From: Hoyosella levis
GTDB taxonomy: Bacteria; Actinomycetota; Actinomycetes; Mycobacteriales; Mycobacteriaceae
DNA: 64,000 bases
Direction: 5' to 3'
Assembly: GCF_026008515.1 (NCBI RefSeq)
Contig: NZ_BQYM01000007.1
Location: 62,001 to 126,000, forward strand
Notes under the pieces: generated by a model
Told to the model about the DNA's origin: nothing
What the model saw: the letters and a program-made list of their open reading frames with translations, nothing else
The model's database searches: none
Part shown: one piece after another, positions 18,018 to 29,511 of the stretch
Layout of the letters: every line of letters starts with the position of its first letter
Numbering within the stretch: the first letter of the stretch is position 1
Translations under genes and position numbers: made by a program

Positions 18018-18426
18018 CGATCGAGGCCAGAGGCCATCCGCCGGACCCTCCTCAGCGGCATCGTGGTGGCACCATTGCGATTGGTGTGACAGGCGCGCCC
18101 TTCCGCAGTCACCCGCCACCCCTGGCAGGTAGCTGCCACCCGTGCACGGGGCCGCCACGGAAATAGCGGTGGCAGCCGGAGCCGATCCGTGGCAGCTGTA
18201 GGCCATCCGTGGCAGCTGAGAGCCAGCAATCGCGCCCGTGGCTCGAACGCCGCCGCGTCGGCTCAGGCAGCAGCCATCCCGGGGATCCGCGCTCGCCGCC
18301 CGGCTGAATGCACCTGGCCCAGGAATGCCAATTGCCCCGCCCCCTTGCGAGGGGCGGGGCAATCCGAGCAATCACTACCGTTGCGGGTCCCTCAGGACCG
18401 GCGCTGGCGGTTCTGGCCCGCTTGAA

Positions 18427-19632
18427 TCACTTCAGCTCGGAGGAGGACTTGCCGAGGAGACGGCGAGCCACGATGAGCTGCTGGATCTGCTGGGTGCCCT
18501 CGAAGATGTCGAGGATCTTCGAGTCGCGCGACCACTTCTCGAGCAGCGGGCGCTCGGAGTAGCCGAAGGTGCCCGCGAGCTCGACCGCGCGGAGGGTGAC
18601 CGCGGTGCCGGTGCGGCCAGCCTTCGCCTTGGCCATGGAGGCCTCGAGCGAGTTGGGCTTCTTGTTGTCGGCCATCCAGGTTGCCTTCATCGACAGCTGG
18701 TAGGCAGCTTCCCAGTCGGCCTCGAGGGTGAGGAACTCTGCCGCGGCGGCGTGCTGGGAGAACGCGGGGGCGTTGTAGTCGATCTCGACCCCGGCCTCGC
18801 TGAGGATGCTGCGGAGCTCCTCGAGCGCGGCGCGGGCACAGCCGATGGCCATGCCAGCGACGAGGGGCCGGGTGTTGTCGAAGGTGGCCATGACCCCGCC
18901 GAAGCCCTTCTTGACGTCAACCTCGGGGCTACCGAGGATGTGGTCGAAGGGGATGCGGCAGTTCTCGAGCATGATGGTGGCGGTATCGGACGACCGGATG
19001 CCGAGCTTGTGCTCGAGCCGCGCGACGGTGATGCCGGGGGCATCCTTGGGAACCACGAACGACTTGATGGCGGCGCGGCCCTTGGTCTTGTCGACCGATG
19101 CCCACACGACGACGTGGGTGGAGCGCCCGCCAGCGGTGACGAAGATCTTCTCGCCGTTGAGGACCCACTCATCGCCGTCCTGGACAGCAGTGGCGGTGAC
19201 GGCGGCGGAGTCGGAGCCGAAGCTGGGCTCGGTGATGGCCATGGAGGCCCATACCTTGCCGAACTGCTCGAGCTGCTCGTCGGTGGCGACCGAGGCGATC
19301 GCGGAGTTGCCGAGGCCCTGGAAGGGGATGGAGAGGGTGAGGCCGACGTCGCCCCAGCAGGTCTCGATGACGTTCATCAGGGCGGACATGTTGCCGCCGT
19401 TGATGTTGCCTTCGTTCTTGGCCTTCTCGCCACGGCCGAGGGTCGCGCCCGCAGCGCCACGGCCTGCGTCGGCCATGCCCTCGACGAGGCTTGCCATGGT
19501 GTCGAGCTCGACGGGCCGCTCATGCTCGGCGAGGTCGTACTTGCGGGAGATGGGGCGGAAGATCTCCGCCGCTGCCTGGTGGGCCTGGTTGGAGGCCGCC
19601 ACCAGCTTCTTGGGGAGTTCGAGATTGATCAT
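18427..19632 (-). CDS. fadE23: Acyl-CoA dehydrogenase, FadE23 type
   Basis: 401 aa from the ATG at 19632 (MINLELPKKLVAASNQ), the same length as M. tuberculosis FadE23. The frame runs further upstream but without family sequence. FAD/substrate motifs: MAITEPSFGSDSAAV, WVLNGEKIFVTAGG, a FDNTRPLVAGMAIG helix, and the C-terminal ILDIFEGTQQIQ carrying the catalytic Glu position. The family oxidises acyl-CoA to enoyl-CoA. It lies 31 bp downstream of fadE24 on the same strand; adjacent mycobacterial FadE pairs are known to form alpha2beta2 heterotetramers. Confidence 0.93.
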   Translation of the reverse strand: MINLELPKKLVAASNQAHQAAAEIFRPISRKYDLAEHERPVELDTMASLVEGMADAGRGAAGATLGRGEKAKNEGNINGGNMSALMNVIETCWGDVGLTLSIPFQGLGNSAIASVATDEQLEQFGKVWASMAITEPSFGSDSAAVTATAVQDGDEWVLNGEKIFVTAGGRSTHVVVWASVDKTKGRAAIKSFVVPKDAPGITVARLEHKLGIRSSDTATIMLENCRIPFDHILGSPEVDVKKGFGGVMATFDNTRPLVAGMAIGCARAALEELRSILSEAGVEIDYNAPAFSQHAAAAEFLTLEADWEAAYQLSMKATWMADNKKPNSLEASMAKAKAGRTGTAVTLRAVELAGTFGYSERPLLEKWSRDSKILDIFEGTQQIQQLIVARRLLGKSSSELK

Positions 19633-19663
19633 GTGAGTCTCCAGGCTTTTCAGGAGGGAACGG

Positions 19664-21055
19664 CTAGAGGACGACGACGCCTTCGGCGACACCGATGGCG
19701 CGCAGGTCGCGGTACCAGCGCTCGACGGGGTGCTCCTTCGTGAAGCCGTGGCCTCCGAGGAGCTGGACGCCGTCCAGGCCGATCTGCATGCCCTTCTCAG
19801 CGGTGATGCGACGGGCCAGGGCTGCCTCGCGGTCGAAGGAGAGGCCCTGCTCGGCACGGGAAGCGCCGCGCCAGGTCACCAGGCGCATGCCCTCGAGCTC
19901 GATGCCGATGTTGGCGACCATGAACGCCACGGACTGGCGGTGGCTGATCGGCTCGCCGAAGGCGACGCGCTCGTTGACGTAGGGGATCACGTAGTCGAGG
20001 ACGGCCTGGCTGGTGCCGCAGGCGAGCGAGGCCCAACCGAGGCGGGACAGCTGGATGATGTCCTGGTAGTCCTTGGCGCGGCTGCTGGCATCACCATCGC
20101 CGAGCAGTGCCGACTCGGGCACGACGACGTTGTTGAGGTTCAGGCGGCCGAGGCCAGCGGCGCGCAGGCCCATGCTCGGGTCTGCTTCGACGGTCAGGCC
20201 GTTCGCATCAGACTCGACGATGAAGAAGGCAGGCTTGCCGCCGAGATCCGCGGCGACGAGGAACAGCTCGGCCGAGGCTGCGATGGGCACGAGGCTCTTG
20301 ACACCCTGCAGGGTGTAGCCGCCGGCGGCGCGGTTGGCCTTGGTCTGCAGCTCGAACGGGTTGAACAGCGCCCGTGGCTCGTTGACGGCGACGACTGCGC
20401 CGGGAACGTTCTCGCCAGCGAACGAGGGCAGGTAGGTCTGCTGCTGCTCGTCGTTGCCGAACTGGGTGAGCGCCACGGCGAAGCCGCTGGGCGCGAGGAT
20501 CGGCAGGGCGAGGCCCATGTCACCGTGTGCGAGCGCCTCGGCGACGAGCGAGTTGGTGATCGCGCCCCGCTCGGAGGCGGCGCCCTCGAGCTCCTCGGGA
20601 ACGTTGATCAGGGTGATGCCGAGCTCGGCCGAGCGGGCGATCAGGTCGGCGGGCGCGGCGGCTGCGGCATCGGCGTCGTGAGCGGCCGGGCGCAGGATCT
20701 CGCCCGCGAAGTCCTTCACCGTGTCGACGATCATCTTCTGCTCGTCGCTCGGGGTGAGGTCGTAGAGGCCCTTCTTCTTGGCCTCGGAGTCGGGGAGCCG
20801 CTTGGGCTTCCCGGTTCCGGAGACCTTCTTGAAGGTCCGGGTGGCCGAGCCGAGGGTCTGGAAACCAGTCCTGGTGGCCTGGTACGCGACCCGATCGATC
20901 GGCTTGCGGAGGTTGTACTTCTCGGCGAGGCTCGACCCGGTGAGGCTGGTCAGCACGCGCATGGCGGTACCGATCGCGTCACGCTTGACAGGGTTGAGGC
21001 CCACGGCGGAGGTGGAGCTTTGCGAGGCACCACCATTTGGGTTCTTCTTGCTCAT
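19664..21055 (-). CDS. fadE24: Acyl-CoA dehydrogenase, FadE24 type
   Basis: 463 aa, close to the 467 aa of M. tuberculosis FadE24. It has a ~100-residue Lys/Arg-rich N-terminal extension (RKPIDRVAYQATRTGFQTLG) before the dehydrogenase fold, a feature of this subtype. Core segments include LINVPEELEGAASERG, ALAHGDMGLALPIL and GVQLLGGHGFTKEHPVERWYRDLRA. First gene of a two-gene operon with fadE23. The M. tuberculosis pair is isoniazid-induced. An operator-like palindrome lies just upstream (21099-21114). Confidence 0.93.
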   Translation of the reverse strand: MSKKNPNGGASQSSTSAVGLNPVKRDAIGTAMRVLTSLTGSSLAEKYNLRKPIDRVAYQATRTGFQTLGSATRTFKKVSGTGKPKRLPDSEAKKKGLYDLTPSDEQKMIVDTVKDFAGEILRPAAHDADAAAAAPADLIARSAELGITLINVPEELEGAASERGAITNSLVAEALAHGDMGLALPILAPSGFAVALTQFGNDEQQQTYLPSFAGENVPGAVVAVNEPRALFNPFELQTKANRAAGGYTLQGVKSLVPIAASAELFLVAADLGGKPAFFIVESDANGLTVEADPSMGLRAAGLGRLNLNNVVVPESALLGDGDASSRAKDYQDIIQLSRLGWASLACGTSQAVLDYVIPYVNERVAFGEPISHRQSVAFMVANIGIELEGMRLVTWRGASRAEQGLSFDREAALARRITAEKGMQIGLDGVQLLGGHGFTKEHPVERWYRDLRAIGVAEGVVVL

Positions 21056-21098
21056 GATCTCCAGCTATTCGTGAGAGAAGGGTCAGTGTGGTCGCTAT

Positions 21099-21114
21099 CT
21101 TACCCATGAGTAAG
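21099..21114. promoter_or_regulatory. Operator-like palindrome upstream of fadE24
   Basis: cttacccatgagtaag: arms CTTAC/GTAAG around a near-symmetric CCATGA core. The next bases, ttaag, extend a partial half-site. Located 44 bp upstream of the fadE24 start. The form suits a TetR-family fatty-acid regulator, but no cognate regulator gene is adjacent. Confidence 0.5.
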
Positions 21115-21162
21115 TTAAGTGCGCGAGGGGCTCGCCAAACTTGCTTGGACGTGTTGGCGAAC

Positions 21163-21945
21163 TCACTTCAAGCTATCGAGTGTGACGGCGTGCAGGAGGC
21201 CATTTGAGCCAACCGCGCTGCCGCCGTGCGGACCGGGGGCTCCGTCGAGCGAAGTGAAGACGCCGCCGGCCTCGCGCAGCAGGATGTCGAGGGGCGCGAG
21301 GTCCCATAGGGACACCTCGGGCTCGGCGGCGATATCGACAGCGCCCTCCGCGACGAGGCAGTAGGAGTAGAAGTCTCCGAAGCCGCGCACGCGCCACACG
21401 GCATCGGTCAGTTCCAGCAACTGCTCGCGGTTGCCGCGATCCCTCCAGCCGCTGAGGCTCGAGAGCGACAGGCTGGCCGAAGCGAGGTCGGAGACCGCGG
21501 AGACGTGGATGCGCCGGGCCTCGCCGCCCAGGCTGGTCGCGTGGGCGCCCTGCCCGGAGCTCGCCCACCAGCGCCGGGCCAGCGCGGGCGCGCTCACCAC
21601 GCCCACCGTCGGCACGCCATCCTCGAGCAATGCGATCAGGGTCGCCCAGACCGGTACGCCGCGCACGAAGTTCTTGGTGCCGTCGATGGGGTCGATGATC
21701 CATTGGCGGCCCGTGAAGGTAGCGGTGCCGCCGAACTCCTCGCCGAGGATGGCGTCGCCCGGGCGCTCGGTGGCGAGAGCGTCGCGCAGCGCGCGCTCCA
21801 CGGCGAGATCGGCATCGGAGACGGGGGTGAGGTCGGGCTTGCTGTCGATGTGCAGGTCCAGGGCCCCGAAGCGGTCGAGGGTGATCGCATCGGCCCGCTC
21901 GGCGAGGGCGAGCGCGAGGGAGAGATCGGCGGCGAGGTCGGTCAT
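21163..21945 (-). CDS. hisN: Inositol monophosphatase-family histidinol-phosphatase HisN
   Basis: 260 aa from the ATG at 21945 ([12 protein letters not shown]), exactly the length of Rv3137. Mg2+-binding motifs: GEEFGG (Glu), [14 protein letters not shown] and [15 protein letters not shown]. Actinobacterial HisN dephosphorylates L-histidinol phosphate in histidine synthesis. Gene order with fadE24/fadE23 matches M. tuberculosis. Divergent from the CobW gene. Confidence 0.9.
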   Translation of the reverse strand: MTDLAADLSLALALAERADAITLDRFGALDLHIDSKPDLTPVSDADLAVERALRDALATERPGDAILGEEFGGTATFTGRQWIIDPIDGTKNFVRGVPVWATLIALLEDGVPTVGVVSAPALARRWWASSGQGAHATSLGGEARRIHVSAVSDLASASLSLSSLSGWRDRGNREQLLELTDAVWRVRGFGDFYSYCLVAEGAVDIAAEPEVSLWDLAPLDILLREAGGVFTSLDGAPGPHGGSAVGSNGLLHAVTLDSLK

Positions 21946-21996
21946 GGGGAGCACGCTACTCGCCAGGTCGCGCTGCGCCCGATTGGGCATACACAA

Positions 21997-22014
21997 TGAA
22001 AACCATTATCGTTA
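21997..22014. promoter_or_regulatory. Zur-like box over the cobW-family promoter
   Basis: tgaaaaccattatcgtta, close to the actinobacterial Zur box tgaaaatcattttca and its flanks. It is the only strongly AT-rich patch nearby and overlaps a -10-like TATCGT (22007-22012). Confidence 0.6.
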
Positions 22015-22019
22015 AAGTT

Positions 22020-23171
<1,152 letters not shown>

Positions 23172-23216
23172 GCGGCATGCATGGCATCCGTGCCGGGTTA
23201 GGTAGGCTGGGGGACT

Positions 23217-24335
23217 GTGCAACCTGACGTTTCCGCAGACCTCGCTGACCTTGACACCACGCTGAAGACCGTCGAGGCGGTCGTCGACGTCGAGGAGCTG
23301 CAAACCCGCATCCGGGAGCTCGAGGACCAAGCCGCCTCGCCAGGCCTCTGGGACAACCAGGAGCACGCCCAGCACGTCACCAGCCAGCTCGCCTACGCCC
23401 AGGGCGAGATGCGGCGCCTCACTGCGCTCCGCCAGCGCCTCGACGACCTGCCCATCATGTATGAGCTGGCCGAGGCCGAGGAGGGCGAAGCCGCCAGCGA
23501 CGCGCTCGCCGAGGCTGACTCCGAGCGGATAGCGCTCCGCGAGGACATCGAGCTGCTCGAGGTGCGCACGCTCCTCTCCGGCGAGTACGACCAGCGCGAG
23601 GCGCTCGTCAACATCCGCTCCGGCGCCGGGGGCATCGACGCCGCGGACTGGGCCGAGATGCTCATGCGCATGTACGTCCGCTGGGCGGAGAAGCACGACT
23701 ACAAGGTCGAGGTGTACGACATCTCCTACGCGGAGGAAGCGGGCATCAAGAGCGCCACCTTCGCCGTCAAGGCCCCCTACATGTATGGGACGCTCTCGGT
23801 CGAGCAGGGCACCCACCGGCTCGTGCGCATCAGCCCCTTCGACAACCAGGGCCGCCGCCAGACCTCCTTCGCCGAGGTCGAGGTGCTGCCCGTCGTGGAG
23901 ACCACCGACCACATCGAGATCCCCGACACCGAGCTGCGCGTCGACGTGTTCCGCTCGTCCGGGCCGGGTGGGCAGTCCGTCAATACCACTGACTCCGCTG
24001 TGCGCCTGACCCACCTTCCGACCGGGATCGTTGTGTCCTGCCAGAACGAGAAGTCGCAGCTGCAGAACAAGGCAGCGGCGCTACGCGTGCTCCAGGCCAA
24101 GCTGCTCGCCCGCAAGAAGCAGGAGGAGCGGGCCGAGCTTGACGCCCTGAAGTCCGACACCGGCTCCTCCTGGGGCAACCAGATGCGCTCCTACGTGCTG
24201 CACCCCTACCAGATGGTCAAGGACCTGCGCACCGAGCTCGAGGTCAATAACCCTTCCACCGTCCTTGACGGCAACATCGACCGTTTCCTCGAGTCCGGCA
24301 TCCGCTGGCGCATGCGCGACACCTCCGCTGAATAG
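23217..24335 (+). CDS. prfB: Peptide chain release factor 2
   Basis: 372-aa RF2. The catalytic GGQ is in [13 protein letters not shown], and the stop-codon recognition tripeptide SPF is in [15 protein letters not shown] start. The frame is uninterrupted, so the in-frame UGA +1 frameshift control found in many bacteria is absent, as usual in Actinobacteria. It lies upstream of ftsE-ftsX-smpB-ssrA, as in M. tuberculosis. Confidence 0.96.
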   Translation: MQPDVSADLADLDTTLKTVEAVVDVEELQTRIRELEDQAASPGLWDNQEHAQHVTSQLAYAQGEMRRLTALRQRLDDLPIMYELAEAEEGEAASDALAEADSERIALREDIELLEVRTLLSGEYDQREALVNIRSGAGGIDAADWAEMLMRMYVRWAEKHDYKVEVYDISYAEEAGIKSATFAVKAPYMYGTLSVEQGTHRLVRISPFDNQGRRQTSFAEVEVLPVVETTDHIEIPDTELRVDVFRSSGPGGQSVNTTDSAVRLTHLPTGIVVSCQNEKSQLQNKAAALRVLQAKLLARKKQEERAELDALKSDTGSSWGNQMRSYVLHPYQMVKDLRTELEVNNPSTVLDGNIDRFLESGIRWRMRDTSAE

Positions 24336-24412
24336 CCACGCGTACGCGGGCCAGAGGGTCGGCTAGCTCTCCAGGATGCTGTAAGGGCGCGCGGGACTAT
24401 ACACTCGGCGGC

Positions 24413-25105
24413 GTGATCACCCTGTCCGCTGTGTCGAAGCGTTACGGAAACGCGACACATGCCGCTCTCGACGGGGTCACCCTCGATATTGCCGAGGGCG
24501 ACTTCGCCTTCCTCGTCGGGCCCTCGGGCTCCGGCAAGTCCACCCTCGTCCGCCTGCTCCTGCGCGACGAGAAGCCCACCGATGGCGATATCCACGTGGC
24601 CGGATACCACCTCAACACGATGCCCGGTCGCCAGGTGCCCAGGCTGCGCCAACGCATCGGTTGCGTCTTCCAGGACTTCCGGCTCCTGCCGCGCAAGACC
24701 GCGGGCGAGAACATCGCCTTCGCGCTGACCGTCATCGGCCGCAAGCAGTCCGAAATCCGTGCTGCGGTGCCCGAGGCCCTCGCGCAGGTCGGCCTCGAGG
24801 GCAAGGCCGACCGCTTGCCCCACGAGCTATCCGGCGGCGAGCAGCAACGCGTCGCACTCGCCCGGGCCATCGTCAACAAGCCGAGCCTGCTCCTCGCCGA
24901 CGAGCCCACCGGCAACCTCGACCCCGTCACCAGCCAGGACATCATGCTGCTGCTCGAACGCATCAACGCCACCGGCACCACCGTCGTGATGGCCACCCAC
25001 GACACCCATCTCGTCGACCGGGCGCGCCGACGCGTCATCGAGCTCGACAACGGGCGCGTCGTGCGTGACCACGCCTCCAGCGCATACCGGGCGGACCAAG
25101 CATGA
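24413..25105 (+). CDS. ftsE: Cell division ATP-binding protein FtsE
   Basis: 230-aa ABC ATPase. Walker [11 protein letters not shown]-loop [11 protein letters not shown], signature LSGGEQQR, Walker [14 protein letters not shown]-switch ATHD. GTG start, with a possible -10 (tatact, 24399-24404) just before it. The family couples with FtsX to control peptidoglycan hydrolase activity (RipC in mycobacteria). Overlaps ftsX by 4 nt. Confidence 0.96.
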   Translation: MITLSAVSKRYGNATHAALDGVTLDIAEGDFAFLVGPSGSGKSTLVRLLLRDEKPTDGDIHVAGYHLNTMPGRQVPRLRQRIGCVFQDFRLLPRKTAGENIAFALTVIGRKQSEIRAAVPEALAQVGLEGKADRLPHELSGGEQQRVALARAIVNKPSLLLADEPTGNLDPVTSQDIMLLLERINATGTTVVMATHDTHLVDRARRRVIELDNGRVVRDHASSAYRADQA

Positions 25106-26004
25106 ACCTGGTCTTCCTCGTCCGCGAGGCCATCACCGGCCTCGCCCGCAACATCACCATGACCGTCGCGATGATCCTCACCACCGCGATGTCCCTCGGA
25201 CTGCTCGGCGGCGGACTCCTCATCGCCGATATGACCACCCGCACCCAGCAGATCTACCTCGACAACGTCGAGGTGGAGATCTTCCTCACCGAGGACATCA
25301 GCGCCGCCGACCCCGACTGCAGCACCAGCATCTGCACCACCCTCGCCGACGACCTCGCCGCGTTCCCCGGTACCGACTCCGTCACCTACATCAGTCGCGA
25401 TGAGGCCGTCGAGATCTACCGCCAGACCTTCGCCGGAGACCCTGAGATCCTCGAGCTCGTGCGCGCCGAAGCGCTGCCCGCATCGTTCCGCGTGCGCCTC
25501 GACGACCCCCGCCAGTTCGCCGCGATCTACGACCAGTTCCTCCTCTATCCGGGTGTCGAATCCATCCGCAACCAGGAAGAACTCGTCAAGCGGCTCTTCA
25601 CCATCCTCGACGGGCTCCGCAATGGCGCGTTCGCCATCGCCGCTGTCGCCGGGGCCGCCGCGCTGCTACTGATCGGCAACATGGTGCAGATCACCGCCTA
25701 CACGCGGCGCGAGGAAGTGAGCATCATGCGCCTCGTTGGCGCGACCCGCTGGTACACGCAGGTGCCCTTCATCCTCGAAGCGCTGCTCGCCGCCATGCTC
25801 GGCGCCGGCATCGCCATCGCGGGGCTGTTCGTCGCCAAGGGCGCCATCGTCGACAGCATGCTCGCCGCCGTCTACGAATCCAACATCATCGCGCCCATCA
25901 CCACCGGATCCGTCGCCGCCGTCGCGCCCGTCCTGCTCGGCCTCGCCGCGACGCTCGCCGCCGCCACCGGCTACGTCACGCTGCGCTTCTACGTGCGGGA
26001 CTGA
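25102..26004 (+). CDS. ftsX: Cell division permease-like protein FtsX
   Basis: 300 aa with four transmembrane segments: TM1 at about 20-45, a large extracytoplasmic loop of ~130 residues, then TMs near 180-200, 230-255 and 270-290. The loop contains two cysteines (DCSTSIC), a conserved feature of mycobacterial FtsX. The cytoplasmic [15 protein letters not shown] is the usual contact to FtsE. ATGA overlap with ftsE indicates coupling. Confidence 0.95.
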   Translation: MNLVFLVREAITGLARNITMTVAMILTTAMSLGLLGGGLLIADMTTRTQQIYLDNVEVEIFLTEDISAADPDCSTSICTTLADDLAAFPGTDSVTYISRDEAVEIYRQTFAGDPEILELVRAEALPASFRVRLDDPRQFAAIYDQFLLYPGVESIRNQEELVKRLFTILDGLRNGAFAIAAVAGAAALLLIGNMVQITAYTRREEVSIMRLVGATRWYTQVPFILEALLAAMLGAGIAIAGLFVAKGAIVDSMLAAVYESNIIAPITTGSVAAVAPVLLGLAATLAAATGYVTLRFYVRD

Positions 26005-26116
26005 TCTGGCCCCGCGGTAATCGACTTGCGCGGACCCGTATCGTTGAAGGGCTAGGCAGCGCCAGGCCCGATCGCGGGGCAGGCATGCGCGAGAACGATC
26101 ATGAAGGGACCATGAG

Positions 26117-26593
26117 GTGAAGGAGAAGGGCCGCAAGGTCATCGCGACCAACAAGAAGGCCCGCCACAACTACTCCATCCTCGACGTCTATGAGGCTGGT
26201 GTGGCCCTCATGGGCACCGAGGTGAAGGCTCTCCGCGAGGGCAAGGCGTCACTCGTGGACGCGTTCGCCACCGTTGATCACGGCGAGGTGTGGCTGCGCG
26301 GGCTGCACATCCCCGAGTACAACCGTGGCACCTGGACCAATCACGAGCCGCGCCGCACCCGCAAGCTGCTGCTGCACAAGCGGGAGATCGAGCACCTGGT
26401 GGGCAAGACCCGCGAGGGCAACCTGACACTGGTTCCGTTGTCGATGTATTTCGTCGACGGACGCGTGAAAGTAGAGCTCGCGCTGGCGCGGGGCAAGCAG
26501 TTGCATGACAAGCGACAGGATATGGCGCGCCGCACCGCGGAGCGGGAAGCCACCCGTGAGCTGGGACGACGCATCAAGGGCATGCGCGGATAG
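26117..26593 (+). CDS. smpB: SsrA-binding protein SmpB
   Basis: 158 aa, GTG start ([19 protein letters not shown]). Contains the family segments [11 protein letters not shown] and [19 protein letters not shown], with a basic C-terminal tail that inserts in the ribosomal mRNA channel. Acts with tmRNA, encoded 86 nt downstream, to rescue stalled ribosomes. Confidence 0.96.
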   Translation: MKEKGRKVIATNKKARHNYSILDVYEAGVALMGTEVKALREGKASLVDAFATVDHGEVWLRGLHIPEYNRGTWTNHEPRRTRKLLLHKREIEHLVGKTREGNLTLVPLSMYFVDGRVKVELALARGKQLHDKRQDMARRTAEREATRELGRRIKGMRG

Positions 26594-26625
26594 GTGTTCC
26601 GGCTCACCCTTGCGGGACAACGTGG

Positions 26626-26654
26626 ATGACACTGTCCCGGCTTGTCGTTACACT
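26626..26654 (+). promoter_or_regulatory. ssrA promoter
   Basis: ATGACA (26626-26631), a 17-bp spacer, TACACT (26649-26654). Predicted start about 20 nt before the mature tmRNA. Confidence 0.65.
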
Positions 26655-26679
26655 AGGGGAACCTGATCCCAGGGACTAC

Positions 26680-27044
26680 GGGGCTGATCGGTTTCGACTG
26701 TGTACGTAGCGCTGGGGGAAGCGTGCCGGTGCAGGCAGGAGACCACCGTAAGCGTCGCTGCAAACCTATAAGCGCCGAGAACACTCAGCGCGACTTCGCT
26801 CTCGCTGCCTAAGCGATAGCAAGTCCGTCAGACCGGGAGCGCCCTCGGCCCGGACCCTGGCGTCGCAAGAGGGACAAACCTTACAGCCCGGTCACGGGGT
26901 TGTAGGGGACATCAAACAGTGACTGGGATCGTCATCACGACTTGTCCGCGAGATTGTGAGATCCGAGTAGAGGCATAGCGGACTGCGCACGGAGAAGCCC
27001 CAGCAAAATGGCACAGGACCCGGGTTCAATTCCCGGCAGCTCCA
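26680..27044 (+). ncRNA. ssrA: Transfer-messenger RNA (tmRNA)
   Basis: About 365 nt. The 5' end ggggctgatcggtttcgac pairs with the 3' end cagctcc, and the T-arm is ggttcaattcc. The tag reading frame (about 26774-26812) encodes AENTQRDFALAA followed by TAA, close to the actinobacterial type ending ALAA. CCA is not encoded. Adjacent smpB and a following terminator support it. Confidence 0.95.
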
Positions 27045-27051
27045 CAGGTAC

Positions 27052-27090
27052 GAAGAAGGCCAGAGGCACCAAGCCTCTGGCCTTCTTCCT
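27052..27090 (+). terminator. Terminator of ssrA
   Basis: Perfect 16-bp stem gaagaaggccagaggc (27052-27067) with gcctctggccttcttc (27073-27088), 5-nt loop. Confidence 0.9.
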
Positions 27091-27266
27091 GTTCCGGCCA
27101 AGGCGCGCCTCCTGCTCGCGCCTGGCCTCCGCGTTCCGGCAAGGGTCCGTTCTCGTCACATTTCTTCCCCTTCCGGTTGCGGCACCACCCACCGCGGGCG
27201 AAGGTGAATCATTCGCCGCGCAACGGCTGCCGGCGGGGGAGCGGGCACCACGGAAGGGGCAGGACC

Positions 27267-28472
27267 GTGCACTACGTCATCGGCATCATCGGGCTCATCG
27301 TGTTCCTCGCGCTTGCCTGGGCTGCCAGCTATGACCGTCGGCTCGCTCTCACGCGGCTCAAGTACGTCGGCATCATGCTCGCTATCCAAGTGGTGCTCGG
27401 CCTGTTCCTGATCCGCACCAACGTCGGCCAGGCCGTCATCGATGGCATCTCCACCGCCTTCTCTGCGCTCCTCGGCTACGCCTTCGAAGGCACCAGCTTT
27501 GTCTTTGGTGGCCTCGCCGGCGACCCCGACGCCACCAATGGCCTCACGCCATCGTTCTTCATGGTCGTGCTCATGCCGATCGTGTTCATCTCCGCGATCA
27601 TCGGCGTCCTCGAATGGTCCCGCATCCTGCCAGTATTCATCCGCTACCTCGGCCTCGCGGTCGGCAAGGTCAACGGCCTCGGCAAGCTCGAGTCCTACGG
27701 CACCTCCGCATCGGTGGTCCTCGGCCAGTCCGAAGTGTTCCTCTCCCTCAAGCACCAGATCACCCACCTCGATGAACGACGCCTCTACACCCTTGCTGCG
27801 GCGGCCATGTCCACCGTCTCCGCCTCCATCATGGGCTCCTACATGGTGCTGCTCGACCCGCAATACGTGGTCACCGCCATCGCCCTCAACTTCTTCGGCA
27901 TCTTCATCGTCGTCTCCCTCATCAACCCCTACGACCTGCCCCCGGAAGAGGACGTAGCCGTCTGGCCCGATGTGGAGCGCCGCACCTTCTTCGAGATGCT
28001 CACCGAATACATCTGGGACGGGTTCCGCGTCGCCGTCACCGTCGCCGCCATGCTCATCGGGTTCGTGGCCCTCATCGCGCTCGTCAATGGCGCCTTCACC
28101 GGCGTATTCGGCGTCACCTTCCAGGAAGTGCTCGGCTACGCCTTCTCGCCCCTCGCCGTGCTCGCCGGAGTGCCGCTCAACGAGGCCGTGGACGCTGGCA
28201 GCCTCATGGCCACCAAGCTCGTCACCAACGAGTTCGTTGCCATGACGCAGATCGCCGCGGGCGACTACGAGCTGAGCGATCGCGCCTACGCCATCGTCGC
28301 CGTCTTCCTCGTTTCCTTCGCGAACTTCGCATCCATCGGCATCATCGCCGGTTCGGTCAAGAGCCTCGCCAGCGCCCAGGGCGACACCATCGCCAGGTTC
28401 GGACTCCGGCTCGTCTACGGTGCCACTCTCGTCAGCTTCATCAGCGCGACCATCGTCGGACTCCTCGTCTAG
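27267..28472 (+). CDS. Concentrative nucleoside transporter, NupC/CNT family
   Basis: 401 aa from the GTG at 27267 (VHYVIGIIGLIVFL), with AAGGGGCAGG just upstream. About ten hydrophobic segments. CNT motifs include KLESYGTSASVVLGQSEVFL and the C-terminal SFANFASIGIIAGSVKSLA. The family imports nucleosides with H+ or Na+ across the inner membrane. Monocistronic between ssrA and a DsbA-like gene. Confidence 0.9.
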   Translation: MHYVIGIIGLIVFLALAWAASYDRRLALTRLKYVGIMLAIQVVLGLFLIRTNVGQAVIDGISTAFSALLGYAFEGTSFVFGGLAGDPDATNGLTPSFFMVVLMPIVFISAIIGVLEWSRILPVFIRYLGLAVGKVNGLGKLESYGTSASVVLGQSEVFLSLKHQITHLDERRLYTLAAAAMSTVSASIMGSYMVLLDPQYVVTAIALNFFGIFIVVSLINPYDLPPEEDVAVWPDVERRTFFEMLTEYIWDGFRVAVTVAAMLIGFVALIALVNGAFTGVFGVTFQEVLGYAFSPLAVLAGVPLNEAVDAGSLMATKLVTNEFVAMTQIAAGDYELSDRAYAIVAVFLVSFANFASIGIIAGSVKSLASAQGDTIARFGLRLVYGATLVSFISATIVGLLV

Positions 28473-28476
28473 GTCC

Positions 28477-28518
28477 GATCCGCGGGCGCCGATCCGCGGG
28501 CGCCGATCCGCGGGCGCC
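28477..28518. repeat. 14-bp tandem repeat, three copies
   Basis: Unit gatccgcgggcgcc at 28477, 28491 and 28505, followed by a decayed copy, immediately after the transporter stop. Confidence 0.9.
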
Positions 28519-28752
28519 AATCCGCGAATCTGCTAGCTAGTGTCACCATCCGGAGGGGTGTGTAGCGGCGTGTCGCGCGACATTAGCCAGCAGATTGCGC
28601 GCGGGGCTGTCACCGCAAACCAGCCACTGCATCCGCGGGCCCGCCGCCATGTGATAGCCCGCCGCAGCCCCGCCTAGGCCAGGTTGCCAATCAGTACGAA
28701 ACTCGGGCACTGTAGCGTCGACGCGCCGCGCCATCACCGCGAAAGGACCCTC

Positions 28753-29511
28753 GTGAGCTCCCGACGATCACGCCAGAACCGATCACCCCGCACCGCGAGC
28801 TACACCCCCGAGAAGCCCTCCAATCGCACCACCTACGTGCTCGCGATCTTCGCGATCGTCCTCGCCGCCGCCGGAGTCGTGGGCATGATCCTGTGGCAGC
28901 AGCGCACCAGCACGCCCGTCGACGAAGGCTACGGGCCCGTTCGCGACGCCGCGGTAGCCATCACCGAGGACGGCAGCGTGCGGCTCGGCGATGCCAGCGC
29001 GCCGGTGCAGCTTGAGTTGTTCGAGGACTACATGTGCCCCGGATGCCGCGACTTCGACCATCTCTATGGCGACCACATCGCGCGCCACGTCGACGACGGC
29101 AACGTCGCAGTCGAGTATCGGCTCCTCACCTTCCTCGACACGGTCTCGAGCGACGGCACCTACTCCACCCGCGCCGCCGCAGCCGCCACCTGCGTCGCCG
29201 CGAACAGCAGCGCCACCACCTACAGCGCCTACCACTCCGCCCTCTACGACAATCGCCCCACCAACGGCAGCACCCGCACCGACGCCGAGCTCGCCCAGCT
29301 TGCCCTCGACAACGGGGCCGACCCGGCCACCACCGGATGCATCACCAGCGGCGAGTACCTCGACACCATCCGCGAGAACGCCGAGACCAACCGCCAGGCC
29401 ATGATCGCCGCAGGAGGCGAAGGCACCCCCACCGTCGTTCACAATGGCGCCACCATCGACTTCGTCAACCGCCACTGGCTCAACAACCTCGTCGCCGGGC
29501 CCGCGGAGTAG
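28753..29511 (+). CDS. DsbA-like thiol-disulfide oxidoreductase, membrane anchored
   Basis: 252 aa from the GTG at 28753, preceded by GAAAGGA. One TM anchor (YVLAIFAIVLAAAGVVGMIL, about residues 32-51) exports a thioredoxin-4 domain with active site MCPGC (about residue 96) and cis-Pro in GTPTVV. Two further cysteines (ATC, TGC) could form a structural disulfide. The family catalyses disulfide formation in exported proteins. No VKOR/DsbB partner is adjacent. Confidence 0.85.
   Translation: MSSRRSRQNRSPRTASYTPEKPSNRTTYVLAIFAIVLAAAGVVGMILWQQRTSTPVDEGYGPVRDAAVAITEDGSVRLGDASAPVQLELFEDYMCPGCRDFDHLYGDHIARHVDDGNVAVEYRLLTFLDTVSSDGTYSTRAAAAATCVAANSSATTYSAYHSALYDNRPTNGSTRTDAELAQLALDNGADPATTGCITSGEYLDTIRENAETNRQAMIAAGGEGTPTVVHNGATIDFVNRHWLNNLVAGPAE

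Larger units (their letters stand above)
17802..18426. other. 625-bp gene-free spacer with repeats
   Basis: Spacer between the convergent M23 and fadE23 genes. It holds a 17-bp direct repeat (17896-17934), copy B of the dispersed palindromic element, and repeats of gccatccgtggcagctg around 18178-18220. I see no credible coding frame or RNA gene. Confidence 0.7.

Noticed and set aside
23217-24335. Programmed frameshift in prfB
   Set aside because: The reading frame is continuous; there is no in-frame TGA near codon 25.
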